DNA of 64,000 nucleotides from Trichococcus ilyis. Lineage in GTDB: Bacteria; Bacillota; Bacilli; Lactobacillales; Aerococcaceae. How positions within the stretch are numbered: position 1 is the stretch's first letter; each line of letters begins with the position of its first letter. The stretch is from positions 52,879 to 116,878 of the forward strand of contig NZ_FNYT01000007.1 of the NCBI RefSeq assembly GCF_900109135.1, read 5' to 3'. The translations under genes and the position numbers were made by a program. Below the pieces are notes generated by a model, which was given only the letters and a program-made list of their open reading frames with translations, ran no database searches and was not told the DNA's origin. Positions 36,377 to 46,222 of this stretch are shown here, one piece after another.

Positions 36377-39070
36377 TTATTTGATCTTGTTGCGCAAGAC
36401 CATCGGCAGAATGCCTTTGTTGCGGTAATAGTCGATTTCGATTTCGGAATCCAACCGTGCAATGGCTTGGAATGTTTTTTCCGTTCCATCGGCTGCTTTG
36501 GCGGTTACCGTAATCACTTCATTCGGTTTCACATCATCCGAAATGGCGATTGCGTACTCTTCCAAGCCTGTCAATCCCAGCGTATCCGCATCTTCGCCTT
36601 TGAGGAATTCAAGCGGCAGCGCACCCACCATGATCAGGTTGGAGCGGTGGATCCGTTCGAAACTCTTGGCGATGACCGCATCAACACCCAACAGTCTGGC
36701 GCCTTTTGCTGCCCAGTCACGGGAAGAGCCCATTCCGTAATCGTCTCCGGCCAAGATGACCAATCCGGTGCCATCCTCTTTGTATTTCACGCTGGCATCG
36801 AAAATCGGCATGATTTCATTGGTCGGCACATATTTCGTGTAGCCGCCCTCCAAGCCGTCCGCCAACGCATTTCTCAGACGGATATTCGAGAAGGTTCCGC
36901 GTACCATCACTTCATGATGGCCCCGGCGGCTGCCGTATGAGTTGAAGTCTTTCGGTTTCACGCCACGCTCCATCAGATATTTTCCGGCAGGAGACTTCAT
37001 AGCGATCGCTCCAACCGGCGAAATATGGTCGGTTGTTATCGAATCCTGGAACTTGCCCAATACGCGCAGTCCTTTCAGAGTCGCGATCGGTTCAGTCTCC
37101 AATTGGAAGTTTTCGAAGTATGGCGGATTTGCGATATAGGTTGAATCGGCATCCCAATCGTAGACAGGTTTGTCCACTGATTCGATTTTGTTCCATAGAT
37201 CGTTCGAATCAAAGACGGAACGGTATTCTTCCTTGAACATATCCGCAAGGACGCTTTCGTTCACAACTTTTTGGACTTCTTCATTGCTCGGCAAGATGTC
37301 CTTCAAGTAGACAGGTTGCCCTTCTTTGTCCGTACCGATCGGATCAGTGGCCAGATTCACTTTGACATTACCCGCCAAAGCATAGGCGATGACCAAGTGC
37401 GGCGCTGCCAGATAACCGGCTTTCACTTCCGCATGGATACGGCCTTCAAAGTTGCGGTTACCGCTCAAGACAGCCGAAAGGAGGATGTTGCCTTCTTTGG
37501 CGGCTTCACTGACTTCCGGTCTCAGCGGGCCGGAGTTCCCCACGCAGGTCATGCAGCCGTAGCCGATGATATTGAAGCCCAATGCTTCAAGGTAAGGCAA
37601 TAAGCCTGATTTTTCGTAATAACGGGCGGTGACTTTCGAACCCGGAGACATCGACGTTTTGACGTAGCGTTTCACGGATAAGCCTTTTTCAACCGCATTT
37701 TTGGCCAATAAAGCAGCGCTCAGCATCAGGTAAGGGTTGCTTGTATTCGTACAGCTGGTGATGGCAGCGATGGTCACCGCTCCATTTTCCATTTCTTCCT
37801 GATAGCCATCTTCATAGGTGATCGTTACTTTGTTGTCGATATCGGCTGCATCCAATCCATAGCCTTGGTTCCCCATCGGTGCCGAGTAGGCTTCGATGAA
37901 TTTATCGCTGACATCGGACAGTTTCACCAAGTCCTGCGGTCTTTTCGGTCCGGCCAAGCTCGGTTCCACTGTAGACAGGTCGATTTCGATCAGTTCGGAA
38001 TAAACCGGTTCGATCGCATCGTTATAGAACAGGTTGTTCGCTTTGACATAAGCTTCAATCTGGTCCACTTTGGCGTTTTTTCTGCCGGTGAAGCGCAGGT
38101 AGCCCAAAGTTTCAGCATCGACCGGGAAGAAGCCGCAAGTCGCTCCGTATTCCGGTGCCATGTTGGCGATGACCGATCTGTCGGCGATCGTCAGGTTTTT
38201 CAGGCCTTCACCGAAATATTCGACGAATTTTCCGACAACTTTTTGCTCGCGCAACACTTGGGTCATTTTCAAAGCCAAGTCGGTTGCTGTTGCGCCGTTT
38301 TCAAGCTTGCCGGTGAAGCGTACGCCTACGACATCCGGCATCTGCAGGTAGCATGGTTGTCCCAGCATGCCCGCTTCTGCTTCGATGCCGCCGACGCCCC
38401 AGCCAAGGACACCTAAAGCGTTGATCATTGTTGTATGCGAGTCGGTCCCGACCAAAGTGTCCGGGTAAAGAATGGTTTGCCCATCGACTTCGGCTTCCTT
38501 GACGACATCCGCCAAATATTCCAGATTGACCTGATGGACGATCCCTGTCGCTGGCGGCACCACGCTGAAGGAATCAAATGATTTTTCCGCCCAGCTGAAG
38601 AACTCATAGCGCTCACGGTTGCGATCGAACTCGATTTCCGCATTCATCCGGAAGGCATCATTGAAACCGGAATAATCGACCTGAACGGAGTGGTCGATGA
38701 CCAAGTCCACCGGGATATCCGGATTGATGATCGCGGAATCTTTGCCCAACTTATCAGTCACATAACGCAAAGCAGCCAAGTCCACGATGGCCGCCCCGCC
38801 CGTCAAATCCTGCAGGATGACACGGGATGGTTTGAATGGAATCTCTGTTTTCACTTCATTGATTGGCTTCCAATTAGCCAAGGACAATACATGGTTTTCG
38901 GTGATGACTTTGCCGTCCTCTTGGCGCAACAGGTTTTCCAGCAAGACACGGATGGAATAAGGCAATTTGGCGATCGTCACTTGTCCGTTTTCCAGTGATT
39001 TCAGATCGTAGTACTTGTACTCCTGGCCGTTAGCGGTGATGGTTTTCATTGATTTTTGTTTGCTGTTCAT
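36377..39070 (-). CDS. acnA: Aconitate hydratase
   Basis: The 897-residue protein is a full-length AcnA-type aconitase. The iron-sulphur cluster cysteines are visible in SCTNTSNP and, about 65 residues later, [12 protein letters not shown]. The C-terminal swivel domain carries [17 protein letters not shown] and [17 protein letters not shown]. It interconverts citrate, cis-aconitate and isocitrate. GGAGAGG lies four bases before the start. It is divergent from a LysR gene and shares a 125-bp promoter region with it. The neighbouring transporter and isomerase genes suggest use on imported tricarboxylic acids rather than, or besides, in the TCA cycle. Confidence 0.95.
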   Translation of the reverse strand: MNSKQKSMKTITANGQEYKYYDLKSLENGQVTIAKLPYSIRVLLENLLRQEDGKVITENHVLSLANWKPINEVKTEIPFKPSRVILQDLTGGAAIVDLAALRYVTDKLGKDSAIINPDIPVDLVIDHSVQVDYSGFNDAFRMNAEIEFDRNRERYEFFSWAEKSFDSFSVVPPATGIVHQVNLEYLADVVKEAEVDGQTILYPDTLVGTDSHTTMINALGVLGWGVGGIEAEAGMLGQPCYLQMPDVVGVRFTGKLENGATATDLALKMTQVLREQKVVGKFVEYFGEGLKNLTIADRSVIANMAPEYGATCGFFPVDAETLGYLRFTGRKNAKVDQIEAYVKANNLFYNDAIEPVYSELIEIDLSTVEPSLAGPKRPQDLVKLSDVSDKFIEAYSAPMGNQGYGLDAADIDNKVTITYEDGYQEEMENGAVTIAAITSCTNTSNPYLMLSAALLAKNAVEKGLSVKRYVKTSMSPGSKVTARYYEKSGLLPYLEALGFNIIGYGCMTCVGNSGPLRPEVSEAAKEGNILLSAVLSGNRNFEGRIHAEVKAGYLAAPHLVIAYALAGNVKVNLATDPIGTDKEGQPVYLKDILPSNEEVQKVVNESVLADMFKEEYRSVFDSNDLWNKIESVDKPVYDWDADSTYIANPPYFENFQLETEPIATLKGLRVLGKFQDSITTDHISPVGAIAMKSPAGKYLMERGVKPKDFNSYGSRRGHHEVMVRGTFSNIRLRNALADGLEGGYTKYVPTNEIMPIFDASVKYKEDGTGLVILAGDDYGMGSSRDWAAKGARLLGVDAVIAKSFERIHRSNLIMVGALPLEFLKGEDADTLGLTGLEEYAIAISDDVKPNEVITVTAKAADGTEKTFQAIARLDSEIEIDYYRNKGILPMVLRNKIK

Positions 39071-39162
39071 AATACCTCTCCAATTTTTGAATTCTTGTAT
39101 TTACTTAAGCTGATTGTATCCCTATAATGAACATAAATGAAATATATATTATTTATACAAAC

Positions 39163-39179
39163 CATAATCAAAACTTATG
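39163..39179. promoter_or_regulatory. LysR-type box between acnA and lysR
   Basis: CATAA-N7-TTATG is a perfect 5-bp inverted repeat of the classical LysR spacing (T-N11-A core). The related CATAG-N7-TTATG stands upstream of the isomerase gene at 42829-42845. Confidence 0.6.
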
Positions 39180-39195
39180 ATAAGGGGATGATTTT

Positions 39196-40104
39196 ATGGA
39201 AATGAAAGACATCGAATACGTGAAGGCAATCCATGACTGCGGCAATTTGACGCGGGCAGCGGAATCGCTTTACATTTCGCAACCTTCCTTGAGCATGTAC
39301 ATCAAAAACATGCAGGCCCGATTAGGATTCACAGTCTTCAACCAGATCGGAAAAAAATATGAACTGACTTTCCTGGGCGAACGTTTTCTTGCTGCCGGAA
39401 TCGAGATTTTGCGCATGCGCGAGAATTTCTACGATGAAGCTGCCCATATACTGGACAACAAAATCGGCCGCCTGCGCGTTTCCATCCCATTTATGCGCGG
39501 CTCCTACCTGGCTCCGGACATCTTGCCGAAATTTAATGAAATCTATCCGAACATCGAAGTCGAGCTGATCGAGGAGTCTTCAAAGGTTGTCGAAGAGAAG
39601 ATCAACAACGGGGAAGCGGACATCGCCATCATGAACATGCCCCACCATGCGTTGAATCTGGACTACGAGGTCATCAAATCGGAAGAGATCCTGTTGGCTG
39701 TGCCTTCGGGGCATCCCTGCATCGACAAAGGATCGCCCAATCCGAACAGCAGCTATCCTTCCATCGACCTGCATCTGTTCAAGCAGGATCGGTTCATTCT
39801 GCATTTCCCGGATCAGCGCACCGGCCAGATCGCCGAAGCGATCTTCGCGGAGCAGCATTTCGTTCCTAATAAAGTGACGCACACGCGCAATATCGAGACG
39901 GCCGTCAATCTGACAATGACCGGATATGGCATCTCTTTCCTGAACGAGACCCATATCCGTCATTTGAAATTCGGCAATGCGCCGCGCTTTTTCTCTTTCG
40001 AAGGCAAACCGCATTATGCGGACATGATCGTGGCTTACCGCAAAGGCCGCAAGCTTCCGCCCTATGTCCGTACTCTGATCAATCTTTGCCGCGAAGTCGT
40101 TTGA
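39196..40104 (+). CDS. LysR-family regulator of the aconitate locus
   Basis: The 302-residue protein has an N-terminal winged helix (EYVKAIHDCGNLTRAAESLY, then ISQPSLSMYIKNMQ) and a C-terminal effector domain starting near residue 90 (GRLRVSIP). It reads away from acnA and converges with the transporter gene, with only 3 bp between the stops. A LysR box lies 17 bp upstream of its start, consistent with autoregulation, and a second copy lies upstream of the isomerase-transporter operon. The inducer is probably one of the acids handled by the locus. Confidence 0.9.
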   Translation: MEMKDIEYVKAIHDCGNLTRAAESLYISQPSLSMYIKNMQARLGFTVFNQIGKKYELTFLGERFLAAGIEILRMRENFYDEAAHILDNKIGRLRVSIPFMRGSYLAPDILPKFNEIYPNIEVELIEESSKVVEEKINNGEADIAIMNMPHHALNLDYEVIKSEEILLAVPSGHPCIDKGSPNPNSSYPSIDLHLFKQDRFILHFPDQRTGQIAEAIFAEQHFVPNKVTHTRNIETAVNLTMTGYGISFLNETHIRHLKFGNAPRFFSFEGKPHYADMIVAYRKGRKLPPYVRTLINLCREVV

Positions 40105-40107
40105 TGC

Positions 40108-41484
40108 CTAATTGAACAAGAACGGCAACGGAATCGCACCGATCAGAATAGCGATGATGGTTTGAATCGCGAAGCTCGGAAGACCCCATTTCATGTATTC
40201 TTTCGAGTAATCGCCAAAGCTGACTTCTGTTCTGTCAACCAAAACATAAAGGAAGGCCACTAATGGACTTGCAAAACGGATGGCTTGACCCATCAAGGAA
40301 GCGACACCGATTTCAGTCGGCGTTGCGCCGTATTGATAAGCGATTGGTGCCAATACCGGCAGGATACCGAAGTAGAAAGCGTCATTTGGCAAGAAGAACA
40401 ATCCTGGTAAAGAAATCAAAGCCAGGAAGAATGGAATGTAGGCACCCATAGTTTCCGGAATCATGCCAGCCATTTGTTGCGCGATGGCTGTGCTCATGCC
40501 GCTGCCGTTCAGAACACCCATGATGATACCGGCACCGTATACCAAGCTAACTGGACCTAATGCTTCTCCACCATTTGCGAGCAGACGGGAAGACTGCAGA
40601 TTCAGATCTCTGTAGTTGACCAGCAACGCGATGGCTGTACCTAGCACGAACAGGATACCGCCGTTGATGATGTCCATGATCAACATTGTCATGATTGCCA
40701 CAGTAAGCAAGAAGTTGAACCAAATCAATTTAGGGCGTTTCAAATGCGCATCTTTTTCGTTGATTTCTTTGATGATGTGTTCCAAGTCGCTGTCATGGAT
40801 GATGCCGCTGCCTTGAACGTAGCCCAGACGTGCGCGCTCTTTTTTACCATAGTAGTAGCACATATACAATGCCAGCATAGATGCGCCGATCATACCTGGG
40901 ATAACGGGTACGAAGAATTCTTTCGGTGTCAAGTTCAGCACCGGCATCGCACGCGCCATCGGGCCACTCCAAGGGACCAGGTTCATTACCGAGTTACAGA
41001 ATCCGATGATGACCGCCAAGTAGAGCTGGTTCATCTTCATTTTTTTGAAAAGCGTCAGAACCGCTGTCGTTACGATCAACACAGTAGTTGTCCCGTCACC
41101 ATCCAGCGACACGATCAAAGAGATAACACCAGTAGCGACACAAATCTTCATTGGATCGCCTTTTGCCCATTTGATCATCTTCGTAGCCAATGGATCGAAC
41201 AGACCGACGTCCAACATAACCGAGAAGAAAAGGATGGCGAACAACAATAACGTGATCGTTGGGGCTACACCTTTACCGATGAGTGTTTTATTCTCATCAA
41301 GCGAGTAATACAACCCTCCAAAAATCCAATCAAACACTTCCAAAAGTGGTGTTCCACTTATAAATGCTGCGGCTAAACCAAAAACGACGGGAACTAAAAT
41401 TAATGCTGCAAAAGGTGACATTTTTCTTGCCAATAACAAAACCATGAAGGTAATGATCATTCCATAGCCTAACAATGCTAACAT
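40108..41484 (-). CDS. CitMHS-family tricarboxylate transporter
   Basis: The 458-residue protein has about 12 helices and matches the citrate-metal-proton symporter family (CitMHS), including the first-half SLDGDGTTTVLIVTTA motif and the PWSGPMARAMPVLNL loop. The likely substrates are citrate or a close relative such as trans- or cis-aconitate or tricarballylate, perhaps with a bound metal ion. The ATG at 41484 is preferred over the GTG at 41490 because AGGAAG lies seven bases before it. It lies 29 bp downstream of the PrpF-type gene, in one operon. Confidence 0.88.
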   Translation of the reverse strand: MLALLGYGMIITFMVLLLARKMSPFAALILVPVVFGLAAAFISGTPLLEVFDWIFGGLYYSLDENKTLIGKGVAPTITLLLFAILFFSVMLDVGLFDPLATKMIKWAKGDPMKICVATGVISLIVSLDGDGTTTVLIVTTAVLTLFKKMKMNQLYLAVIIGFCNSVMNLVPWSGPMARAMPVLNLTPKEFFVPVIPGMIGASMLALYMCYYYGKKERARLGYVQGSGIIHDSDLEHIIKEINEKDAHLKRPKLIWFNFLLTVAIMTMLIMDIINGGILFVLGTAIALLVNYRDLNLQSSRLLANGGEALGPVSLVYGAGIIMGVLNGSGMSTAIAQQMAGMIPETMGAYIPFFLALISLPGLFFLPNDAFYFGILPVLAPIAYQYGATPTEIGVASLMGQAIRFASPLVAFLYVLVDRTEVSFGDYSKEYMKWGLPSFAIQTIIAILIGAIPLPFLFN

Positions 41485-41513
41485 TTTCACACTTCCTATT
41501 CTTTGTGTTATTT

Positions 41514-42650
41514 CTATCCTTTATAGAAGACTTTGCCGACCATGATTTTTCTTGCGGTCCGGTGGCTTGATACGGATTCGATTTTTATCTTTCCATCTTC
41601 ATTTTTGTACTTCATGGCTACCGAAATGAGGCCATCGCTGTGCCCAAGCACGAGCTCGTTCTTGACATTTTCGTTCCCCAATACTTCATTCGGGATTGTG
41701 CCCGGGATCGCGCAGGCTGCCGCTGTGCACAGTGCTCCTGTCAAAGCAATCGTTTTGTGGGCTTTCTGCATGCTCATCATGCGGATGGAAAGGTCATATT
41801 CGTTGCCGGCGATTTCTTTGCCGCTGTCTGTAGTGAAGGTTTGCGCTGCTGACACGATCGTCATTTTCGGCACTCCCGGCGTCACCGTAGCGGCTTCTTC
41901 CCAGTTGTCGGCCAAGCCCATCTTCACGGCTGCCGCTCCCCTGATTTTTTCCAACAACACCAGATTGGCCGGATCGGCATCGATCATGGCAGCTGTTTCG
42001 GTTCCTTTAAATCCGATTTCTTCTGCTTTCACATACACCAGCGGATTTGCCGCATCGACGATCGACACCTCGACATCACCGTAATTATCGATTTTCAGCA
42101 TGTCTTTGGTTTGCCCTGTCGGCAACAGTTTACCGGTGAAGGAACCTTCCGGATTCAAAAATTCCAATTCGATTTTCGAGCCCGTTCCGGGAACACCGGA
42201 AATGCTGAAGTCCCCTTCATAAGTAATTTCTCCGTTAGGCGTAGGAATATGCTCGTGAATAATTTTCTTTGTGTTTGTATTATATACCCGCACAGTCGTG
42301 ATAGGCGCGCTAATTTCAACCAAGTGATTTTCAAGCGCGAAAACGCCGACAGCGGATGAGATGTTCCCGCAGTTTCCTGCGTAGGAGACAAACGGCTTAT
42401 CGATCTGGACTTGTGCAAACGTATAATTGATATCCCAATCTTCGGTTGTTTCTTTTGAAATGATTGCGACTTTACTGGTCGTGGAGACCGCTCCACCAAG
42501 GCCGTCGATCTGGCGTTGATCCGGGCTGCCCATGACTTTTAAGAGTATCTGGTCACGTTCCTCTTTATTTTCCGGTAAATCTTCTTCCATAATGAATGCA
42601 CCTTTGCTTGTGCCGCCGCGGAAGATGCTGCATTGCAATTCTTTAAGCAT
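41514..42650 (-). CDS. PrpF-family acid isomerase
   Basis: The 378-residue protein belongs to the PrpF family (two diaminopimelate-epimerase-like domains). FRGGTSKGAF near residue 10 and SYAGNCGNISSA near 90 carry the family's conserved lysine and cysteine. Family members include methylaconitate cis-trans isomerase (PrpF) and oxalomesaconate tautomerase. There is no prpBCD gene here, so a methylcitrate role is unlikely. Next to an aconitase and a citrate-type transporter, isomerisation of trans-aconitate to cis-aconitate is an attractive hypothesis. The start at 42650 follows GGAGGG by five bases. It is the first gene of the operon. Confidence 0.85.
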   Translation of the reverse strand: MLKELQCSIFRGGTSKGAFIMEEDLPENKEERDQILLKVMGSPDQRQIDGLGGAVSTTSKVAIISKETTEDWDINYTFAQVQIDKPFVSYAGNCGNISSAVGVFALENHLVEISAPITTVRVYNTNTKKIIHEHIPTPNGEITYEGDFSISGVPGTGSKIELEFLNPEGSFTGKLLPTGQTKDMLKIDNYGDVEVSIVDAANPLVYVKAEEIGFKGTETAAMIDADPANLVLLEKIRGAAAVKMGLADNWEEAATVTPGVPKMTIVSAAQTFTTDSGKEIAGNEYDLSIRMMSMQKAHKTIALTGALCTAAACAIPGTIPNEVLGNENVKNELVLGHSDGLISVAMKYKNEDGKIKIESVSSHRTARKIMVGKVFYKG

Positions 42651-42828
42651 ATCGTCCCTCCAAATGTTTACGTTTTCAAAAATCCATGAACGTGTTGTTA
42701 CCCAGTTGAATCCTTTCACCAGCAATTTAAGATAGGCTGCAGTCCTACTGATTGCTCATCGCTCAACTTGATATCTGAAGTATAAATTCTGGCTAACCAA
42801 ATATCCAATCAATCATTTTTATCTGAAT

Positions 42829-42845
42829 CATAGGTTTAACTTATG
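42829..42845. promoter_or_regulatory. LysR-type box upstream of the isomerase operon
   Basis: CATAG-N7-TTATG lies about 180 bp upstream of the isomerase start and matches the box at 39163. It extends to ATCATA-N9-TATGAT, a longer inverted repeat. Confidence 0.6.
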
Positions 42846-42923
42846 ATGATAACAGATACAATCATGGTCATCAGCCTGCTGATTTTCCGCTAGAAGCAAC
42901 AATTGACTTATTGCGCAGAAATA

Positions 42924-43002
42924 CCCCGTCAAAAGTGTTTTGGCGGGGAAAAATATCCTTTCGCATCAAGAGATTCCCCTTCAAAACCAGCTTGGCGGGG
43001 AA
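42924..43002. repeat. Palindrome family E, copy 2 (52-bp period)
   Basis: GGCGGGGAA occurs at 42942 and 42994 and the partner CCCC at 42924 and 42976; both steps are exactly 52 bp. It lies in the 570-base gap between the isomerase and ogt genes, together with the LysR box and a terminator. Confidence 0.8.
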
Positions 43003-43033
43003 TTCCGCCATAAACCTAAAGCCACTGTAAAGT

Positions 43034-43074
43034 ACAGAAAGGGCCTGCCTCCGCATGAGACAGACCCTTTCTGT
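43034..43074 (-). terminator. Terminator-like hairpin downstream of ogt
   Basis: ACAGAAAGGG and CCCTTTCTGT form the stem, with inner CTG/CAG and CTC/GAG pairs. It lies about 150 bp after the ogt stop, so assignment to ogt is uncertain. Confidence 0.7.
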
Positions 43075-43222
43075 ATTTTGTCACTTATTTTTTGGTGCAT
43101 CAGAATCCACAACAATCCGTATTAAGACGTTTTTCTTGTGACCTTACAGCAGCAATGAGATTAGATTGTCAGCCTCTTATTGAGAATCTGGCCTGTAATT
43201 GAGAATCACTTTTTCCATAAAG

Positions 43223-43747
43223 TCAGATATCCGTTCGGGGTAGACGGATTTTATTAGCAACCTTTGTCTCATGGTTCAGCAAATATTCCTTCAGATGCAG
43301 ACCGCCGGCATACCCCACCAATTTGCCGTTCGTGCCGATGACGCGGTGGCAAGGGGTGATGATCGAGATCGGGTTGCGGTTGTTGGCCATGCCGATGGCG
43401 CGGACGCCTTTCGGGTTTTCGACAGCGATGGCGATTTCCTTGTAGCTGCGCGTCTCGCCGTAAGGGATTTGGCGCAGAGCTTCCCACACTTTCAATTGGA
43501 ATGTCGTTCCGGCTGCATCCAAAGGCAGATCAAATTCCTGGCGTTCACCGCGGAAGTACTCCTGCAATTGTCGCTCCCCTTCCAAAAGCAGCGGCGTGTC
43601 CGCTTCAACCATTTCTCCGGCCGAGATTTCCTTTTCGATACGCGGATCCAGTTCCGATTCAACATGCTCCAGAAACGTGATGCCCTTGCCGTTCTCCGCC
43701 AACAGGTATTCCCCGAGCGGCGTTTGGATGTATTTGTATGCTTTCAT
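43223..43747 (-). CDS. ogt: Methylated-DNA-protein-cysteine methyltransferase
   Basis: The 174-residue protein has the alkyl-acceptor motif PCHRV with Cys133, preceded by the DNA-binding segment RAIGMANNRNPI and followed by GYAGGLHLKEYLL. It repairs O6-alkylguanine by irreversible transfer of the alkyl group to the cysteine. AAAGGAC lies seven bases before the start. The length is usual for the single-domain Ogt type. The N-terminal domain is degenerate, as is common. Confidence 0.95.
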   Translation of the reverse strand: MKAYKYIQTPLGEYLLAENGKGITFLEHVESELDPRIEKEISAGEMVEADTPLLLEGERQLQEYFRGERQEFDLPLDAAGTTFQLKVWEALRQIPYGETRSYKEIAIAVENPKGVRAIGMANNRNPISIITPCHRVIGTNGKLVGYAGGLHLKEYLLNHETKVANKIRLPRTDI

Positions 43748-43861
43748 ATGATCAGTCCTTTTTTGAAGTCACAAAATCTCTCTGCTCCATTATACACAGT
43801 GGTGGCTTCAACCGGAAGCATCCGCACACTAGCTAGGCTATGAGAGGTCTTTTGAAATGAC

Positions 43862-43915
43862 TTTACAAACAGAAAAAGTAATATATAATTTACGTATAAG
43901 GAACATATATATTAC
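43862..43915 (+). promoter_or_regulatory. Promoter and operator of the XRE gene
   Basis: TTTACA (43862-43867) and TATAAT (43884-43889) are spaced by 16 bp. A perfect 10-bp inverted repeat, GTAATATATA (43878) and TATATATTAC (43906), overlaps the -10 element. It suggests autoregulation by the XRE protein. Confidence 0.65.
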
Positions 43916-43934
43916 ACAGTAAGGAGACTGTCAA

Positions 43935-44159
43935 GTGGAAAATTATGTGAAAAAATTCAGAACAGAGAAAAACCTTTCACAAAAAGAACTTGCAGACTAT
44001 GCGGGGATTACAAGGCAAACCTTAAGTCTTATAGAAAAATACGAGTACAACCCTTCGCTCAAACTCTGTCTAAAAATTTGCTATGCCCTCAACAAAACAT
44101 TGGATGACGTTTTTTGGATCGAACAATCGGAAGGAGAAACAGAAGATGAAAAAAATTAA
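43935..44159 (+). CDS. Small XRE-family regulator
   Basis: The 74-residue protein is almost entirely a helix-turn-helix of the Cro/CI type (RTEKNLSQKELADYAGITRQ then TLSLIEKYEYNPS). Translation starts at GTG with AAGGAG eight bases upstream. The stop overlaps the start of the following membrane-protein gene by 14 bases. The region is markedly richer in A+T than its neighbours, which suggests acquisition by transfer. It probably represses its own small operon. Confidence 0.85.
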   Translation: MENYVKKFRTEKNLSQKELADYAGITRQTLSLIEKYEYNPSLKLCLKICYALNKTLDDVFWIEQSEGETEDEKN

Positions 44160-44553
44160 AGATGAACGACTTATCCTGAGGAATTTAATGAACATACGCA
44201 TTGCTTGGGCAGTTCAAAACTTAACGATCATGATTTTTCTGGCTTATCAAGTTATGAAATCACAGGATACAAGCGGTGTCTTTAATTATGGTAATCCGCT
44301 TTGGGCAATCTTCATGATTGGTGCTTACACGCTAGTTGTTCTATCCGTGAACGTCAGTGGTCCTATGGAGGACAAGGAAAAAATGACCCACAAAAAAATT
44401 ACTTTCATTAGCTTGGGTGTTTTTCTTCTCACGACTATTTTTTTCTATTTTGCAATGCTACAAGTCCATCTGATATTGGCTTTGATCAGTGGGACAATAG
44501 TCGGACTTTTTATTTATGGACTGCTTCGATACGCTAATCGCTTCAGATATTAA
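44146..44553 (+). CDS. Small four-helix membrane protein paired with XRE
   Basis: The 135-residue protein has four predicted helices (about 21-38, 50-68, 80-100, 104-122). I do not recognise the family, but the pairing of a tiny XRE regulator with a small multi-helix membrane protein is a recurring operon type in Firmicutes. AAGGAG lies nine bases before the start, within the XRE coding end. Its base composition is AT-rich like the XRE gene. No function can be assigned. Confidence 0.7.
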   Translation: MKKIKDERLILRNLMNIRIAWAVQNLTIMIFLAYQVMKSQDTSGVFNYGNPLWAIFMIGAYTLVVLSVNVSGPMEDKEKMTHKKITFISLGVFLLTTIFFYFAMLQVHLILALISGTIVGLFIYGLLRYANRFRY

Positions 44554-44603
44554 AAACAATTAATTTTAGATCAATCACCATATACAGAAAAGAGTGGATT
44601 CTA

Positions 44604-45773
44604 ATGACTACATTTGACAGCCCCTTGGACAGGCGCGGAAACGGATCGAAAAAATGGGATAAAGATTATATCCAGCGCCGTTTCAAAACAGCTCGGGAGG
44701 ACATCTATCCCCTGTTCATCGCCGACATGGATTTCCGCCAGGATGAAGCGGTGATGCGAGCTTTCCATGCATTCATCGAGACCGGTGACTTCGGATATTT
44801 CGATGTGCTGGACAGCTTCTATGACAATATCCAGGCCTGGTACCGGGATAAGTTGGAGACACCGATCGAAAAAGACTGGATTGTTCCAGCGAACGGGACG
44901 ATCGCTTCGATGCATTTCGCAGCCGACCTCGTCAGCAACGGCCAGCCGATCATGCTGCTGACGCCGGTCTACGGCGTCTTCAAGGATATCGCGACGCATT
45001 TCGGCGGAATGGTGACCGTACCGTTGCTGGAGGCGGATAGCGCCTACCGGATTGATTTCGAGCGGATCGAACAGGAGATCGTGGCCCAAAATGTCGGGAC
45101 GCTGCTCTTCTGCAACCCGCACAACCCTTCCGGCCGGATATGGTCCTATGAGGAGCTGCAGGCAGTCGTCCAGATCTGCAAAAAGCACGGTGTCACGCTC
45201 CTTTCCGACGAAATCCACGGCGAACTGAACCTCTCGGAAAAACCGTTCGTTTCGCTGATTGCATTCATGGAGGAATACGAAGGCATCATCGTGGCCAGTT
45301 CACCGAACAAAACCTTCAATTTGTCCGGGTTGACGGCCTCCTATGTGATCATCCGGGATCCGGTGCTGCTGGCAGCCTATCAGCGTGAACTGGCCCGCTT
45401 CCACATCACCATCAACCGCGCCGGCATGGCCTTCATCGCGGATGTCTACAAACACGGCCGCGATTGGCATGCCGAGCTGATTGCTTATCTGAAAGGGAAT
45501 CTGGAGCTGGTGGAAGAACGTTTTGACGGTCTGGAGTTGGAATGGATACGCCCGGACACGGGCTTTCTGGTCTGGATCAGCTTGAACAAAGTCACCGATG
45601 TCGACCGGTTTGTTTTGGAATTGGCGCAGCAAACGGGTGTCCTTGTGGAGACCGGAAGCCGTTTTGTGGCGGATTACGGTAACCATATCCGTTTGAATTG
45701 CGCAACCAGCCGCGGTTTCCTCGGCGAGGCTCTCGATAAGTTCCGGGATTTCTATCAGCAATATGCAGAATGA
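44604..45773 (+). CDS. MalY/PatB-type PLP-dependent C-S lyase
   Basis: The 389-residue protein is a class I/II aminotransferase-fold enzyme of the MalY/PatB group: the N-terminus RRGNGSKKWD, the PLP-contacting NPHNPSGRIW, D202 in SDEIHGEL, and the Schiff-base lysine K236 in SSPNKTFNLSGL. Such enzymes cleave cystathionine or cysteine conjugates and release a thiol, pyruvate and ammonia. It is monocistronic and ends at a terminator. Whether it serves methionine synthesis or detoxification cannot be told from context. Confidence 0.9.
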   Translation: MTTFDSPLDRRGNGSKKWDKDYIQRRFKTAREDIYPLFIADMDFRQDEAVMRAFHAFIETGDFGYFDVLDSFYDNIQAWYRDKLETPIEKDWIVPANGTIASMHFAADLVSNGQPIMLLTPVYGVFKDIATHFGGMVTVPLLEADSAYRIDFERIEQEIVAQNVGTLLFCNPHNPSGRIWSYEELQAVVQICKKHGVTLLSDEIHGELNLSEKPFVSLIAFMEEYEGIIVASSPNKTFNLSGLTASYVIIRDPVLLAAYQRELARFHITINRAGMAFIADVYKHGRDWHAELIAYLKGNLELVEERFDGLELEWIRPDTGFLVWISLNKVTDVDRFVLELAQQTGVLVETGSRFVADYGNHIRLNCATSRGFLGEALDKFRDFYQQYAE

Positions 45774-45783
45774 ATGTTTTGTC

Positions 45784-45832
45784 GCACGCAAGCGCGCGGG
45801 GTGTCCCGCTGCAGCATTTGCGTGCGTTTTTT
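45784..45832 (+). terminator. Terminator of the PatB-like gene
   Basis: GCACGCAA and TTTGCGTGC form the outer stem, GCGGG and CCCGC the inner one, followed by six T. Confidence 0.85.
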
Positions 45833-45882
45833 GTGTTTGGGTATTTATGGCCGCGGCAAGCGAGCGGCTGCTTTGTGGTTTC

Positions 45883-46222
45883 CTCCGGTGAACGCAGGCT
45901 TCGCCGGAGTTCGCCCCGCATTCCGAATTCTCTTCTCCGGGGAAGCGGACATCCCCGGAGGTGGGGCTATCTTTGGTGCGCGCTCCTCCGGACGGCATCC
46001 TCTCCCCGGAGCTGATGCCCCCGTCCAGCCGCTGTCCTCCGGCAAGCGGCTGCTTTGTCCTTTCCTCCGGTGAACGCCGGCCTTGCCGGAGTTCGCCCCG
46101 CATTCTGAATGCTCTTCTCCGGGGAAGCGGGCCTCATCGGACCTGGGCCATCTTCGGTGCGCGTTCCTCCGGCCGGCATCCCCTCGCCGGAGCTGATGCC
46201 GCGTCCGGCCGCTGTCCTCCGG
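45883..46222. repeat. Palindrome family B, array of eight units in two 182-bp blocks
   Basis: CTCCGG occurs at 45883, 45935, 45986, 46037, 46065, 46117, 46167 and 46217. Steps are 52, 51, 51, 28, 52, 50, 50. Units 1-4 are repeated as units 5-8 with high identity (shift 182 bp), so a four-unit block has been duplicated. Most units are 26-27-nt hairpins closed by CCGGAG. The array fills the 670-base gap between the PatB-like and MarR genes, apart from the terminator and the MarR promoter. Confidence 0.85.
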
